Origin: Didymodactylos carnosus
Taxonomy: Eukaryota > Rotifera > Eurotatoria > Philodinida > Philodinidae
Length of the DNA: 64,000 nt
Direction of reading: 5' to 3'
Assembly: GCA_905250885.1 (NCBI GenBank)
Contig: CAJNOQ010000005.1
Coordinates: forward strand, 62,001-126,000
Part shown: one piece after another, positions 41,801 to 56,054 of the stretch
Layout of the letters: every line of letters begins with the position of its first letter
How positions within the stretch are numbered: the first letter of the stretch is position 1
Made by a program: the position numbers and the translations under genes
The notes under the pieces: model-generated
What the model was told of the DNA's origin: nothing
Database searches by the model: none
Seen by the model: the letters and a program-made list of their open reading frames with translations, nothing else

Positions 41801-43447
41801 GTCAAAGCTAATTTTCTTTCACGTACATATATTACTTACAGATTATAACAGATCATTATCTTCAATTTAAAGAAATATTTATTCAAAAATTTATTTGTTC
41901 ACCGTGGTGGATCTAGACACGTTTCTATAACTTACGAGTTTTAGGGATGTACTGGTAAAAAATATTTTCTCAGGTCAGTTTCACCGATGAAAATCAATTT
42001 TTTTTGTTCTGAAAGGTGTGTACGATTGTATGTTGACAAATTATGCCTCTGATTGTCCAGTGGTAGCAAATTCTCAGTGGTGGTTTGTCAAGTTTAAGCT
42101 TGTTTTAGCTACCTGAAATATCATTAAAGGGTGGGCTAGAGTTACTGCAACGAATGTTTCAGTAATTCTGGCCCCCCTTTAGTTACTTCTGTTTTGTTAT
42201 GTATCACTTTGAATCGACGAATTGATCTGTATTAATTCAACAACAAGAAAAGGGATTTATCTTGGGACTTATACGTTGACTGTATAAGTTGAACTTTGAG
42301 ACCAGATAGAGTTTAATCGCAATATATTTGCTTACATCATCTGCTTTACGACTAGTACTGCAGCTATACGCCTCATTTACTACTAACTGAACAAGTTGAC
42401 ATATGAAATATTAGATCTTTTTTCTCTTTTCTCGTCTTTTTTTTGCATGATGTTAATATTAATATGTATGGATATCATTTATATTTCACAAAGAGAAGAA
42501 AAGAGAAAAGAAAAGGATCGGCACGCGTACATAGATTGGTTTCTTATTGCTTACTTTTCATTGGATGAAAAAAGAAACATAACAGACAATTTACATTTGG
42601 GCCAACCCACATTTTTTTAACAATAGTAGTCACTTACTATACTTACTCTCTTTCTCTCTCTATGAAACATCATTTGCATTTGTAACGAGAATAATAGCAA
42701 CAACAAGTGGTGAAAAAGAAAAGAAAACGAGTTATTAGAAGTTTATAACATTTTCTTCTTATTCTTTTTTTTTTCTTGCGATTTGTTCATGTTTTACATG
42801 AATTTTTACAAGAGTCAATACGAGAGGAGAAAAAAAAAAGATTAATATTTAGTATACGTCTATATACAGTAGACTCTACCTTCATCAAGAGAAATAAACA
42901 ATACGTAAAAAAAAAAAACATTGTGTTAACATAGATTGACATTGCCTACTCTGATTGTTAAGAAAAAAGAAAGACACTGAATTTGTGCATGATAATTATT
43001 TGAGTATGATTTAATGGACATGAAGTAAATATGATTTTATCTTATATGATATGTTTGTGTGTGCATGTGCATGTGTGTCTAAAATACACTTTTTTGCCAC
43101 AGAGAGAAAAATGTAGCCAATTAGTACGTTCAAAAATGTGACCATTCAAAAGAATAAAACGAACGTATTTAGATCAAACTTTACATGCAACATAAAAGAT
43201 AAAACATTGTTAATGAACGAATAAACTACGGTAATATCTCATTCTTACCATTTCAGTTAGAGATAATTCATGTCGTATTACTAACGCTTTATAATCAAAA
43301 AAAGAGAAGTTATTTAAAAATTATTGCAAACCTGCTTATCTAAAATTGAAAATTGTGTTTGAACGAACAGATCAGTTTGAATCAGATTATTGAATTCGAC
43401 ACTCAATAATAATAATAAATATATGTTGTTCTATCTTTGTATTTTAG
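38889..43447. other. Gene-free flank upstream of the IRX gene
   Basis: About 4.6 kb, AT-rich, no gene supported. It holds the hairpin at 42125-42181 and a short (GATT)n run near 41597. Regulatory DNA for the homeobox gene is expected here, but no individual site can be named by eye. Confidence 0.5.
42125..42181. repeat. 57-bp imperfect hairpin
   Basis: taaagggtgggctagagtta pairs with taattctggccccccttta with a few mismatches, around a loop of about 12-14 nt. It is locally GC-rich. The size resembles the hairpin at 5471-5530, but the sequence differs. Confidence 0.7.
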
Positions 43448-46400
43448 ATGTCTAAAAACTGTGATAATCGATCATTTTTATGTGATTTACCACGAATTCC
43501 CGCACGTGATAATCTTAACGTAAGCCATTTTCAAAATATATCAGCGTTTCCACCAACACGTGATCCCGGTGAATTATCGTCATTATACACACAGTTAAAT
43601 ATGATGCCATTAGTAAGTGAATCGCAGCTTCGTGGTGATAGGTTTTTTCTTCGCTTTTTTTCTTTGCTAAGGCACTGATGGACCATTTTATTTTATTATT
43701 ATTATTATTTTCTCGTTTTAGCAACCAAATAGTCTATCAAAAGGCAATAATTATCGTTCAATAATGCCGACTGTTGGTTGGATGGATCCAACTATACAAC
43801 CGTATTTTTACTACAATTTAGCGTAAGTAGAAATCATGTAATTGATCATCTTTATTCAATTATTCAAATTTATCTATTTACTTCTAGTTTAAACGATCCA
43901 AATCATAAACGTAAAAATGCCACACGTGAAACAACAGGTAAGATCAAAAATATCAGCTTGTAAGATTCTCATTCAATATTTGTATGGTAAAAAGATCAGA
44001 GAAGAAACATAAATGTTGTTTTGTTCATCGAACATTGTCTAAAAAGATTGAAAACGTGCGTAAATACTACTTCACACCCAGAAAATCTTACTAACATTTT
44101 TTGTATTGTACAACACGAACCATCTTAGAGTGTAAGTATATTCTAATAATTTATTAAGAAACATACATATCGATCGATAAATAAATATATATATATATAG
44201 TTAACTTACATATATAACATTTCATGTATTTATCAAATGAACCGCATATTTATTTTCATCACATATTATTCAAAAAAATCAACAACAGTTCATTCGTGAC
44301 TAATCCCTTAATAAAAAAAGTTGTGATTTTGTTTCAAGTTGTTGTCTATTACTACATCAGTGCCATATGAAGACAAGTGAGAGATTTTTTGTTTTGTCAT
44401 TGTGTGCATGACAAGCAATGAGATATATGATGGTCATTTTAAGAGAAGTTTTTACAATCAAATTTTAATTTATTTAAGTACGGAAATTGCTATATCGTAG
44501 TTTTCACAAATATTTTTCTCTTTTCAAAAATGTCTAGTACTAGACATTTCAATTCTATAGTCTTTCCTCTTGATCTAAAGTTAATACCTAAAATGATATG
44601 TATTTCATCTCTTCTTCCTTTTTTTTTTTCATGATGATATTTTCCAGAAAAAAATTTCATGGTCATATATTTGCAATCACTAACATTCTTTTCTCTCATT
44701 GGTTTAATTATTCATTTTATGATTGACTTTGTTCAAACACGATTTGTTCTGTTCTCTCATTTTTGTTAGAACAAGAACAAAAGATCGTCTTTTTTTTTCT
44801 TCTGATTTTTCAAACAAAAAAAAAAAAATCGACTTTGATATGTAAAATGTATACATAGTTCTTTTCATTTCATGATTATTACGCCATAATATGAAAAATA
44901 GAAGAAGAAGAACTCATTATAATGTTAATTAAATTTCTTTTATTCTGAGAGCTTCTAGGGACTGACTTTGATTCATTCTTCACTTCTATATTAAGCTCTT
45001 TTTAAATCATTAATTCACATTCCTTTTAACTATGATGATGATCATCATCATAGTCATCTATTTTACATATTAACATATTTTTTGTTCTCTATTAACGAAA
45101 CAGGAAGGAATTCGTTTATAATACTTTATTTCCGATAAATGGTCATGACATCACCATGTTTTTATGATTGACATTTTTTCAGTCTTCAAGATTTTTAATA
45201 TTTGAGTTAAACAATATAGAAAGAGAAAATTAACATATATATGCGTGTATATGCTTTTGAAATTTTTTGTACAATAACAACCATCGTAAAACTATTCGAA
45301 AGATGTTCTGTTATAATTATTATACAAAAAATAATATGCTTCGGCTAAGAAAAATCTCACCATACACAAAAGGTATCTATTGTATTGTACATTTAAATCT
45401 ATTTTAAAATTAAATATATAAAATCTATTTTTTTCAATCATTATAAAATAAAAAGAGCTACAAATACTGTTTTACTGTTTATATTCTTATAAGAAATAGT
45501 TAGACTGTTATTTTATCTTATAATTATTAATTTTAGCAACGTTGAAAGCATGGTTATATGAACATCGAAAAAATCCGTATCCAACAAAAAATGAAAAAAT
45601 GATGTTGGCTGTTATAACTAAAATGACATTAACGCAAGTATCTACATGGTTTGCTAATGCGCGTCGTCGATTAAAAAAAGAAAATAAAATACATAGACCT
45701 GATGATGAAAATGGTGATGATGAACAATCAAAAAATGATGACTCTGATGTTGATATAGGTATAAGAACGTCAATTTTTGATTTTTTTAGTGATCATTTTC
45801 TGAAATTTATGGATTTAGATGATACATCTGAGTCGGAAATTAGCGAAGAAGAACCTGAACACTGTCTAGAACCAACATCAAAACGATTTAAAAATGATGT
45901 TTCCTATTATTATCAACCACCTGTAGTACCACAATTTGCAACAACATCAACACCGAATGGTGGACAGTCAGCTATGACAACAGATTCATCTTATTCATGT
46001 GATGAAAAACAGTCAAATGATAGTCTCTATGAACATAACACTACAGATAGTCTCTCGGAAAAAAAAGTGTTAATAACTAAAGTTGATCATAAACAATTTT
46101 CAGAAAATCATAAACGAAAACTTGGTGATAACTACGATTCTGGTCATAGTAGTTTTACGTCAATAACAACTACTACAGCAGATGTACAATCAATTATAGC
46201 ACCATCAAATGATCCTCCTCTACCACCACCATCAAAAACAACGACAATAACAACACGTCCAAAAGGAAAAATATGGTCTCTTGTTGATGTTGTTAATGAT
46301 TCAAAAGATAATCGATTACAAACATCTCCATCTTCTTCATCATCTATCTCATCAAACAATACTACTAGTAATAATAACGATTATTCTCCATCACTTCGTA

Positions 46401-46744
46401 ATAATATCTCACATTTACCGTCACCCACCACATTATTAATTCGTAATACAATAGTACCAACACAACATCAACAATCTTATATAAATTTATTTAATATTCC
46501 CTACGAAGTATGTTGTTCAATGTTTAATACTATACCATCATCTACTTATAATTTAATAACTTCTCCTTCTGAACGTTCATGTCGAATATCACCTGTAAAT
46601 GTCTTAACATCAAATGTCAGACACTCTGTATCACCTCATCAATCATTATCACCATCCACATTGAGCTTATCTCCAATATCACCATGTCATGCTACAAAGT
46701 CTATATCACCATCAAAAGTTACTTCTTCACTAGTACATACTTAA
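43448..46744 (+). CDS. IRX: Iroquois-class TALE homeobox transcription factor
   Basis: Nuclear DNA-binding patterning factor. Four exons: 43448-43612, 43722-43822, 43888-43937 and 45537-46744; phases agree, 507 aa. The homeodomain spans residues about 98-160, split by intron 3 within its N-terminal part: RKNATRETT in exon 3, then [20 protein letters not shown] and [20 protein letters not shown] in exon 4. The PYP loop insertion marks the TALE superfamily, and the sequence is almost identical to human IRX proteins. Acidic stretches follow ([25 protein letters not shown]). [13 protein letters not shown] at about 345-358 resembles the KPKIWSL motif of IRX proteins. The rest is Ser/Thr-rich. The ATG directly follows a 3' splice site. 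AATAAA lies at 46812. Confidence 0.95.
43938..45536 (+). other. Large intron 3 of the IRX gene (1.6 kb)
   Basis: At 1,599 nt it is over twenty times the usual intron here. It is AT-rich and unrelated to the coding sequence. It contains a 26-bp perfect palindrome at 45029-45054 built from ATG/CAT triplets. An intronic enhancer is plausible, not shown. Confidence 0.7.
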
Positions 46745-49050
46745 ATAAATTTTCTGTTTTATATCTTTAAGCGATTTGTTTGTTTGTACTTGTTTTAATA
46801 TGTACATAGAGAATAAATACAATGTGTCCTCTATTTAATTGAAAACCTAACCTATTGATTTGAAACATAATCAACCTGAAAAAAAAAGTCAGCAAATTTT
46901 TTGTTCAAAGACTTTAGAGAAAAAAGTGAAAATCTTTTCTTTTATCCGAAAACATTTTTTGTCTTTCGTACAATGATAAAAAGAAGCTAATCAGATACGT
47001 ATATAACGTTTTTCACACATACACAGATAAGTGTCGACAATATCTTTGACTTATGAAGCGTTTAATATGTCCATTAGTTCTACTATAAACAACACCCCCC
47101 TTTGTTTTTTCATTTTTAACTTTCAATATATACAGAAAATCGCGCATCTTTTACTAACAAGATGTTTAAAATTGATAACAACTTGTTTCTAGAGATCAAA
47201 AAAAATCAAACAAAAATCTTATTTTCATAGGTGTTAAATAACTCAGTACACACATCATTTAACAACTCACAAGAAAAAATATTTCTAAAGAAAAATTGTT
47301 AACATAGACTCTAACCTTATCATTGTATCATTTTTCTCTATCAAAGTGAGAATAATATATTTAGTATTATTATATTGACACTTGATGAAAAGAATATCAT
47401 AACAAAATAATATTATGACACTGACTGCTAAAAAAAAAAGACCTTTTAGTAAACCTTCGAGGTATTTCTTATTTTACTCAGATGAATGAACAGGTTTCGG
47501 TTAACTTCTTCTTTCCTTGTTGTTATTGGTTTTGATGACAACCGCGGTCATTTACATAGATTAATTGATTTGCATAAATTTCACATTTTTTTTTCTTCTT
47601 CTTCTGATCAACACTATCAATTATCGACCGTATGGTGTAAATCATTATTATCATCGACACCACTATACCGTCTTTTCTTCTTGTTGAGTAGAACAGCTGC
47701 TCTTACTTCAATATAATCATAATAATAATGAAATAAATTATGATATATAGACATTGTCACAGTCTACATAAGAATATATAGAAAATGATAGTTTCAGAAT
47801 GATGATTGGCTGTCTAATTGAGAAAGAAACTATTGAAGTATATAAACAACCGATTACAATTCTATAATGTTTTTTAAACTATTTCTTAAAGTTTTCATGA
47901 GTATTTGAGAACAAAAACCTTAATCTTGAATCATTTCAAGGATTAATATCATATTTTTTGGGAAACTAAGAGCGTATTTAAAGACATTAATCACAAATTT
48001 TCAAAGAATAAGTGTGTAGAGTGAAATGTTCTTGCAGGTAATCTATGATACTGAAATTAAATATTCATCTGTCATGTATGTGAAAACTAGACGAGAGTTC
48101 ATTACACTTGTTTGCAACTACTTCAATTTTAAAAAATTTCTATTCTTCTTTACATTTTTTGAAAAATTCATTAAGAAGAACTCCACAAAAGAGTGCATTT
48201 ATATTCACATCTTTCAGAGCTGTGGTGATAATAGAAAAGTTTGCTTTTCTTTTCTTGTTAAGAACGTTGTATCTTGTTCAGTGTTTTATTCTTCTAACAT
48301 GTTTGTTTGTTTGTCGAAACACAACTTCTTCTTTTTTTTTTTTTAATATTGATAAGTATCGAATGAATAGAATTACAATATTCTATATATCTATACATTG
48401 ATTTCGAAGAATTACAAGTGCCAAATAACATTATCGACATTCTTTTTCTTCTTCTGCATATTTACATGAAACAAAGAAACAAAATTTTGTCAAATACAAC
48501 AGGTTGCAAAACAGTAATCTTTACACAAAGAAAATGTATTACTTTTGCATATGCAAATACACCTTCTTTTCTTGTATATAACGAATGACTTGTTGTTTAA
48601 CAACATACAACACACGAGCAATGTATGCCAAACTATCCAACCGATTAAAATATTGTATTTTTTTTATTAATAAAACTGTCCTTATAGTGCTTAACATTCA
48701 ATTCTCCGTTTAGGATTGCATTTTAGGATAAAACATAGCCTTTCAATATAATTTATTTTGTTGAGCAAACAATTCGGTGTGGAATGAGATTATAATTTGA
48801 TTAACACTCACATGATTTATACAAGGAAGTTTTATGCACATATACTATTCAAAAATTGTAATATTTTGTCTATGAAAATATGTAACTGATAGTTTTCTAA
48901 AAACATCGATACAGAAAAAAGGTAAAAATTTCTAATTTTTGTTTAAATTATTAATTAATTTTATAACTATACTATTGTTATTGAACCTGAATTGATTATG
49001 ATTGGCATGATGCGATTATTTTCATTGATCAATAATATTTTTTTCTTCTT

Positions 49051-49080
49051 TTTTTTCTCTTTCTCTCGCTCTCTCTCTCT
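49051..49080. repeat. (CT)n low-complexity tract
   Basis: A pyrimidine-only run dominated by CT dinucleotides (ttctctcgctctctctctct), with one G. Confidence 0.85.
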
Positions 49081-52000
49081 ATAATTATATAGAGCTACTT
49101 CACTCTTTTTTCTCTTTCTTTATACAAGATGTTTTGCGTTTAACAAGAAAGCATAGTCGACTTTTTGTCACTCGCTATATGTACACACACCATACAGAGT
49201 GGATATGTGAGAAAAGCGACACTTATTATTAATCGGTTGTTCAATGATCACGATATATTCATTTCAATAGTACGATTGTAAATTATATTGACATTGACAG
49301 TTATCACTTTTTATTCTTGTTCAACCATTATATTCTCAACTACGAATAGAGGAACACGTATAGTCAGTGTTGGTGACATATGGACTGTTATCCAAAGTTT
49401 TATTGTCTTCTAAAATATAATGTAAATTATTAAGTCTTCTGACGAGTTTATCCGAAATCAACAATCATGCGAATATCTCTCAATTGGTTAACTTGTTACA
49501 CGTTTTGTATTAAAATTGTTTCGGGCAAAAATCTATTTTTCATATTATATTGTCCTCACTTCAACATCGAGATATATTAGCTGCTTTTTCGGATAACGAA
49601 TAGGTAGAAGAAAGAACATTGTTCGGGCAGACATCGAGGTTTTCAAATGTGTTACTATTAGAAATATGATATAACGGTAGACTTGATACATTTATATCAG
49701 AACTGGACAATTTGAATTCTAAAATTAAACTTGTTTTTCCTGAACTTGGAATTTCCATTTTTCGTCAACTCTAATACACCAAAACGTTTTGTTGTCATTT
49801 TTACCGCTTTACGCTTACGTCCAAAAAGAGATTGCTCAAGACAACCTGAATTCTATTGCTATTATTATAAGTTTAGTTTATATATAATATAAACTAAACT
49901 CAACTAAAATACATTATAGTAAAAATTTACCATTATAAATAAATAATTAATACTTTAGTCTAAAATATTATGAAATTTTCTTGAAATGTAGAAGGGGTTT
50001 AAAAGTGAAAAGAAAAAATCCTACATTGGAGATGTTTTCTTAAGTAAGAAGTCAACTTTATTTTGACTGGATGAGGTTTTCGAGGAAAAATCATCTAACA
50101 TACTGAAAGCTGAAAACAATGTTAACATAGAACGTTAGAATAGAATTGTCGATAGTTTTCGTATGAGTTATCGTAAAAACGCTTGTACATTGTACACGTC
50201 AGCAAATACTACACAAACTTGGAAAACGTCCTACGGGGAATAAAAAATTTTGTTTCAAAGGTTTATATTTTATGAAATTCCTTCAATATCTCCAAAGGAG
50301 AAGAAGTTGAAGTTTTATACTCAAAACGCCTTGATTTTGATCTCTTTTTGTACCTCCTATCCCTATTCATCTTAGAAGAGTGGAGCCTTAATCTTACAAT
50401 GGTGGTATATTCATTATAAAGTATTCGTTGGTACTAAAATTAAATTATTATCTCACTTTGCGCCCAAAAAACATCACGAAAAAATATTTATTTTTTAGTG
50501 AAAAAATGTGAAATAAAGTGAAAAATCCCTAGTTATCATTATTATTTATCTCAAAACAGATAAAAGTCCCGCACCATCTCTCTATATTACAATAAAAATA
50601 TAACGTAGAAGTGCTTTACTTATTAAAAGTAAAAGACCTACAAAGGAGTTTCACCATTTTAGCTCCGAGAGGAGCTGCCCGGACAAGGTTTTTTGAGGAG
50701 TTTTTAAATATATAGACGAAATTGAAAAATTTGATGAAACAAATCCTTCAAATTTAAGAAATAAAATTGAAAAAACATCATCGTTTTCTAATCGAAGAAA
50801 TTACGAACTGTAAATATATCCAAAAAATATAGAGAACTAATCTTATACTATACCAACTAGTATACCGGAGTATACTTGATTCTGTAAAAAACAGATACAA
50901 GTAGAAATAAAAAGCGTAGATGCTTACTGGATCCTCTATCTATGAACATGTTGGAAAGCTTCTGAGGCCGAAAACTGGGGTTCAAAAGAGAGCGCTTCTG
51001 AACACAAAGAGAAAGATCAGTGAAAAGTTGTGAAAATTTAGATAAATATTTCTATACTACACAAAATTAACTAGATCAGTTTGGAAAATAGTTTGTATCC
51101 ATGAGTATTAAGCCGTACTTTCATTGACTTATACTTAAAAAGATTTTCAGTCTTAACACTAGAATAGTCATATCACTTATGAGAAACACGAATGATCATC
51201 TTCAGTTTTGTCCTATTCTACAGCGGCAGATACGGCCCTATGTCGAGTATTTGACTTCTAATGTGGTTGAATAGAAGTGTTGAGATAAGAATAACTCACT
51301 AGTTCAATGACCGTACTTCTACGAGAACGCTGCACATCACGACAGAAAATGGTACATCTATACATCATTCACAATTGCCTATTGTATATAGATGATACAT
51401 ATCAATCATATGAATAGTACAGAAGAACTCATACACCAACTACTATTTTTGTTTCATGATTATCGAATCAAATTTATTCGTGTTAAATCATCTCAGATTA
51501 ACGTAGATCATGATAGTTTTCAAAACAAAAAGTAAATTGTGTCTTCTTCTAAATGAGAGCGACAAACGTAAGAAATAACAAAAAATTATTTTTCTTTTCT
51601 TGGTTTCTTAAAGATAACATTGGATTAGAAAAATCTATGCTTTTAATGTGCAAATATTAACTCAATTGTTTCACATTGTAATTCTATAAATCACCTAATC
51701 TGATAATATCATTTCTTTAACTTAATGATCGGATATTTATCTATGAAAAGCAAGGTAAAAATACACGTTTAAGTCAAGTTGATCATTATAAGAATGAGTT
51801 GTGACACGCTCAAGTGATAACAATCATCAATTCACTATACGTATATTTTGTTTAGTATTCAAATAACTGAAGACGATGAATAAGAACTACAATATATTTA
51901 AGCAAAGAAAAATGAACATTGTATTTGTGTCGTGTTTTAAAAATACCTTAGCAATATATTGACATTTTCATACTATTTGTGATCATTGATGATAAAAAAA

Positions 52001-52298
52001 AGAAATATATTAATCGATTTGCACGTCAATATCGTGTTCTATACGTCATTCACCATATCATTCATTTATTTACTGTACTTGATCAAATATTCAAATTGAG
52101 ATAAATAAAACACTTAAAAACTTCTAGTATTAGAACTGGTGCATGGTTTTTAATTCTTCTAAGTCTTTTTTAATTGTTTCTGATTGTATCCTACCCATTT
52201 ATATGATGGTAATAATGTCCTCGAGCAAGATTAAATCACCAATACAACTTGTTTGTTGGGTTTTCTAATTATTGTTATTGATCATTCTGCTGCTTGAA

Positions 52299-52334
52299 AC
52301 AGACACAGACACACACACACATACACACACACAG
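52299..52334. repeat. (CA)n microsatellite
   Basis: CA dinucleotides with a few substitutions (acacacacacacatacacac). Confidence 0.9.
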
Positions 52335-54631
52335 ATATGATACTTTATTCTTGATATATTCTTTTGGGAAATTAAATAAGCACGAGAGAAAATGTGGAAC
52401 TGCTCAAAAGGATACAAAAAAGTTTAGATAATAATCTAAAAATGCAACTTTTTTTCTTTATAAAAAGAGACTATTCTAATGAAATAAATGAAGAGTGAAT
52501 GTCGAGATCATGTTTGGTGATTTTAAATATCAACTAATAAATAATTCTAATAAGAACGAGCAAAAATGATAAATAATGACTCTTTGTCTTTCAATTGGTT
52601 GAAAATTGGCACAATGAAGAAAAAAAACAGGAATAAAAGAAGTATATGAAATTATTTCAAAAACTATTTTTCATCTTTCATCTTTATCAAATAAAAATCA
52701 AGTTTCACTGTTAAATATATATGAATTAAAAATTAAACGGATTGTTTAAATTATATGTCTCTAAACAATCCAATTATGTTTATAATTTTTATTGTAGGAG
52801 ATTAAAAATGTCAAACTTTTATATTAATGGTCGATCATCATGAATTGTATGTTTTTTTGTTTTGTTTTGTCTTAGAATGTTCAGTAAACATAGCAAATTA
52901 TACGCCCATCTATTATTATGTATACTGGTATAGTACAACAACAACTAGTGAATATATATGAGTGCAATGATTATATCAAAATATATCAAGAAGCGAGAAT
53001 AAGAATTACAATGATGAGTAGTGTATGGATGAAACTGTTCAATCCAAATCTCTAAATGAAATGAGTAAAAACAAAAAATTGAGGAAAAAAAAAACAAAAT
53101 GTGTCAAATAAATTTATTATTGTTCATGTATATCGCAAAGTTCACACATATAAAGATGTGATGAAAACATAAATAATCTTTTATCATTTAATGCGCGCTA
53201 TTAGACATGTATTGCTATCAATAAATAGTGATAATACCGGTGCCGATAGTCTTGGTGTTTGCTTGATATTCATACCGTTTTCGATTAATATTAGTTTCAA
53301 ATGATAATATTTTGACTGGTAACAGATCAAATCGATTACATAAGTTCAATTCTAATTTCTACTCTTGTACTATCTGCTTTATTATCAACATCGTTAAAAT
53401 CGTCGATAATTTATACTCCTTAGAACTTTAGAAACGGAACAAAAAATACTAAAATTGAATATAAATGTATTATAATAAGAATAATGTATGAAACATACTA
53501 CAGAAACATCATCCAGAATTTTCGAGTACAGATGGAAATAACTATGCTCATGTCACACTCACTTGAATCAAACGACAAACTTTGTGAAATCTAGTCTAAA
53601 TTAGCTGTACTTACAAAAAACTTTTCAATCTCGTAAAACAGAAAAATATTTCGGTTAGTTTCAGTCGGTTCTTGACGAAACTTTCAGGAGATATTGTTCA
53701 TGTCTAAGAATAGTGACGATTAAAGTTTTTGAAATTCCATCTATGAGTTTTCTTAAGATATCCTTCGAACATGGGTCCAAAAAACGGTTGTTAGAACTTT
53801 GAATTGAAAACTATCCATATATTCAGTACAGTGACGGATTTACCAATGGTACGGCCACATTTACCAGAGATAGAAAATTGCGAATTTTCACCAATAAAAA
53901 GAATTTTTTTAACGATGTTTTCAATGATCCGCACCCATCAGAAAAAATTTTTAGATTCACTACTAATTCTGCTAAGCGAAACTAATTTCCAGTAAAATTT
54001 GAGCGGACAACAGTATAGTAGCAATCCATTATAAGAACAGAATTCCATCAGATACAATTGTGCAATAAACTAACACTTCACAGAGAGACGAGAGTTTAAC
54101 CTCCATTCTTTTCTAACTCTTCACATTCAATTTTGATTTTGATGTATAAAAGTAGGGAATTCGATGTGCAAACATCAGAAAAAATATTTCGATATTTACA
54201 TTTTGCAATAAAAGTTGTTCCCACAGCTTCTAACTCGCTCTGTCGTCTCTTGTGACAGCGATAAATAAAGTCCAACAGTACATATTATTCTCATTTTGGT
54301 CTCTTCTTCTAGCGTAAAGCATTTTCGACGTTTATTTTGTTTGTAAAAAGTACTTGACAATTATCAGATTTCTTAACCTCAATTCCTTTATTCTGAGTAT
54401 TTCTTTTCAAACCACGTTGTCTCCAAAGACTCCATTAGAGTAGATCACATTGATTTATCTAGATAATGTCTTCAAAATAAAACAGATAATCATAACCGAT
54501 GTCAGCAATGGTACAGGTCTAGACATTACTAAAACCAACGAACTGTTCGGAAAATAAGATATTTGACGACAAACGAATGAAACATTCTCAAAATAATAAA
54601 AGAAGTAATAGCCTTAACATTCTTTAAATGT

Positions 54632-56016
54632 AGCCGGATAGCTATCGTCCTATTAGTCTTCTCCCAAATCTTTCTAAAGTCTTTGAACGACTCGCAGCAT
54701 TACGGCTAGTCGCGTGGATGAATTTTTATAACATCATCCCTCTCGAACAAAGCGGTTTCAGGAAAGGCAGGTGTACAGTGGATCAAATTTTAAATATAAT
54801 TCAACAGGTGCAAACATCTTTCAATAAAAGCAAACGAACAGTGGGTCTGTTCGTCGATTTCGAAAAATCTTTTGACAGAATTTGGCGTAATGGCCTTCTT
54901 TTTAAACTAAATGAAAAACAATGCCCAAGTCGACTTGGCAATATATTAAAATCCTATTTCAAAAATAGAAAATTTTACGTTCAAGTCTAAAATGACTCTT
55001 CTTCACTATATGACTGCCTTTTCGGTACACCTCAAGAGAGCATCCTCTCTCCTTTTCTCTTCAATTTCGTCATTCACGATCTCCCCTCTTTCTGCACTTC
55101 TGCGAAAGTAAACATCTCTATGTATGCCGATGATTTAGCGGCCCTGTGCGAATGTTTCCATGCTAAGCAAAGCGAACAATTGTTACAGGTTTTCTGTAAT
55201 CGTCTTTCCATCTATTGTAAGAGATGGCGTTTAAAAATCAGCTACTCAAAAACAGTATCTTTATTTTTCTCCAAATGTCCACGTGATAAAAACTCATCTA
55301 TTTTCCTATTTCTAAATGGAAATGGACTGAAACAAGTAAAAACTTTTAAATATCTAGGTTTTATCGCTGTCTTTTTGCTCTCACATTAATGATATTTGTA
55401 TTCGTACGCGGAAACGTATGGGTACCTTAAAATCCGTGTGCGGCAGACATTGGGGACTTCTTCCTCATACAGCTGTGTTTGTTTACAAAACTTTTCTTTG
55501 CCCTCTGTTAACGTACGCTGCTCCGTGTCTCTTATGTATTTCTACTTCTAGCTGGACTAAACTTCAACGCATACAAAACTTTAGTCTAAAAATCACTTTA
55601 CGTCTCCCAACATGGTTTCCCACTCATGAACTTCATAAGCGTGCTTCTTGTGTTTTATTAAAAGACTTTATTTTTCAGCTGTCTCGTTCATTTACTACGT
55701 ACGGTTTTCTTTCAAATGATATCTTTCTAAATCTTATTTTTAACTATCTGCTTTACCAAGAAAAGTATGAAACAAACATATTGCGTTTGCTTTTAAACCC
55801 AATAAAAACTATTCTAAATAAACTGTTAAATTTATGATTTGTGATGTCCCTTTTTTTTTAAACTGTTTTTGTACCTTGTTGTTTCTTTTAAAAGTTGTTT
55901 ATCTGTTTATTTGTTTGTTTGTAATACTTCTTTTCTTTTAAACTTAATCTCTCTGCTGTGTCACGAAAGCGGGCCATAGGCCTGATCATATCTTTCGCAA
56001 TAAATCATCATCATTA
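54632..56016 (+). mobile_element. 5'-truncated LINE (non-LTR retrotransposon) with reverse transcriptase remnant
   Basis: The copy starts inside the reverse transcriptase. SYRPISLLPNLSKVFERLA is the usual first RT block, followed by IIPLEQSGFRKGRCTVDQIL, then LFVDFEKSFDRIW (catalytic Asp), GTPQ, MYADDLAAL (YADD catalytic box) and a C-terminal LTYAAPCLLC/KLQRIQNFSLKI region. No ORF1 or endonuclease is present. The frame is interrupted by a stop at 54988 and a frameshift at about 55370-55400, so it is dead. The 3' end is aataaatcatcatcattat. An 11-bp direct repeat, tctttaaatgt, flanks it at 54621-54631 and 56017-56027, fixing both ends. It looks like the jockey/CR1 branch, but I cannot place it more closely. 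Confidence 0.9.
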
Positions 56017-56054
56017 TCTTTAAATGTTAGAAATGTATAAATAAAATCTTTTTC

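Larger units (their letters stand above)
46745..54631. other. Gene-free flank downstream of the IRX gene, 7.9 kb
   Basis: AT-rich; AATAAA of the IRX gene at 46812. It holds the CT tract at 49051-49080 and the CA tract at 52299-52334. Short open frames (for example minus-strand 49561-49758, 65 codons) have no recognisable product. The only supported gene fragment near it is the LINE that begins at 54632. Confidence 0.5.

Noticed and set aside
49561-49758. 65-codon minus-strand ORF with protein-like composition
   Set aside because: Too short and isolated in the IRX downstream flank; no donor/acceptor partners found.
54632-56016. Possible LTR retroelement, given the reverse transcriptase
   Set aside because: No long terminal repeats, protease or integrase. 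The RT blocks, 3' (atc)n tail and variable 11-bp duplication fit a LINE.
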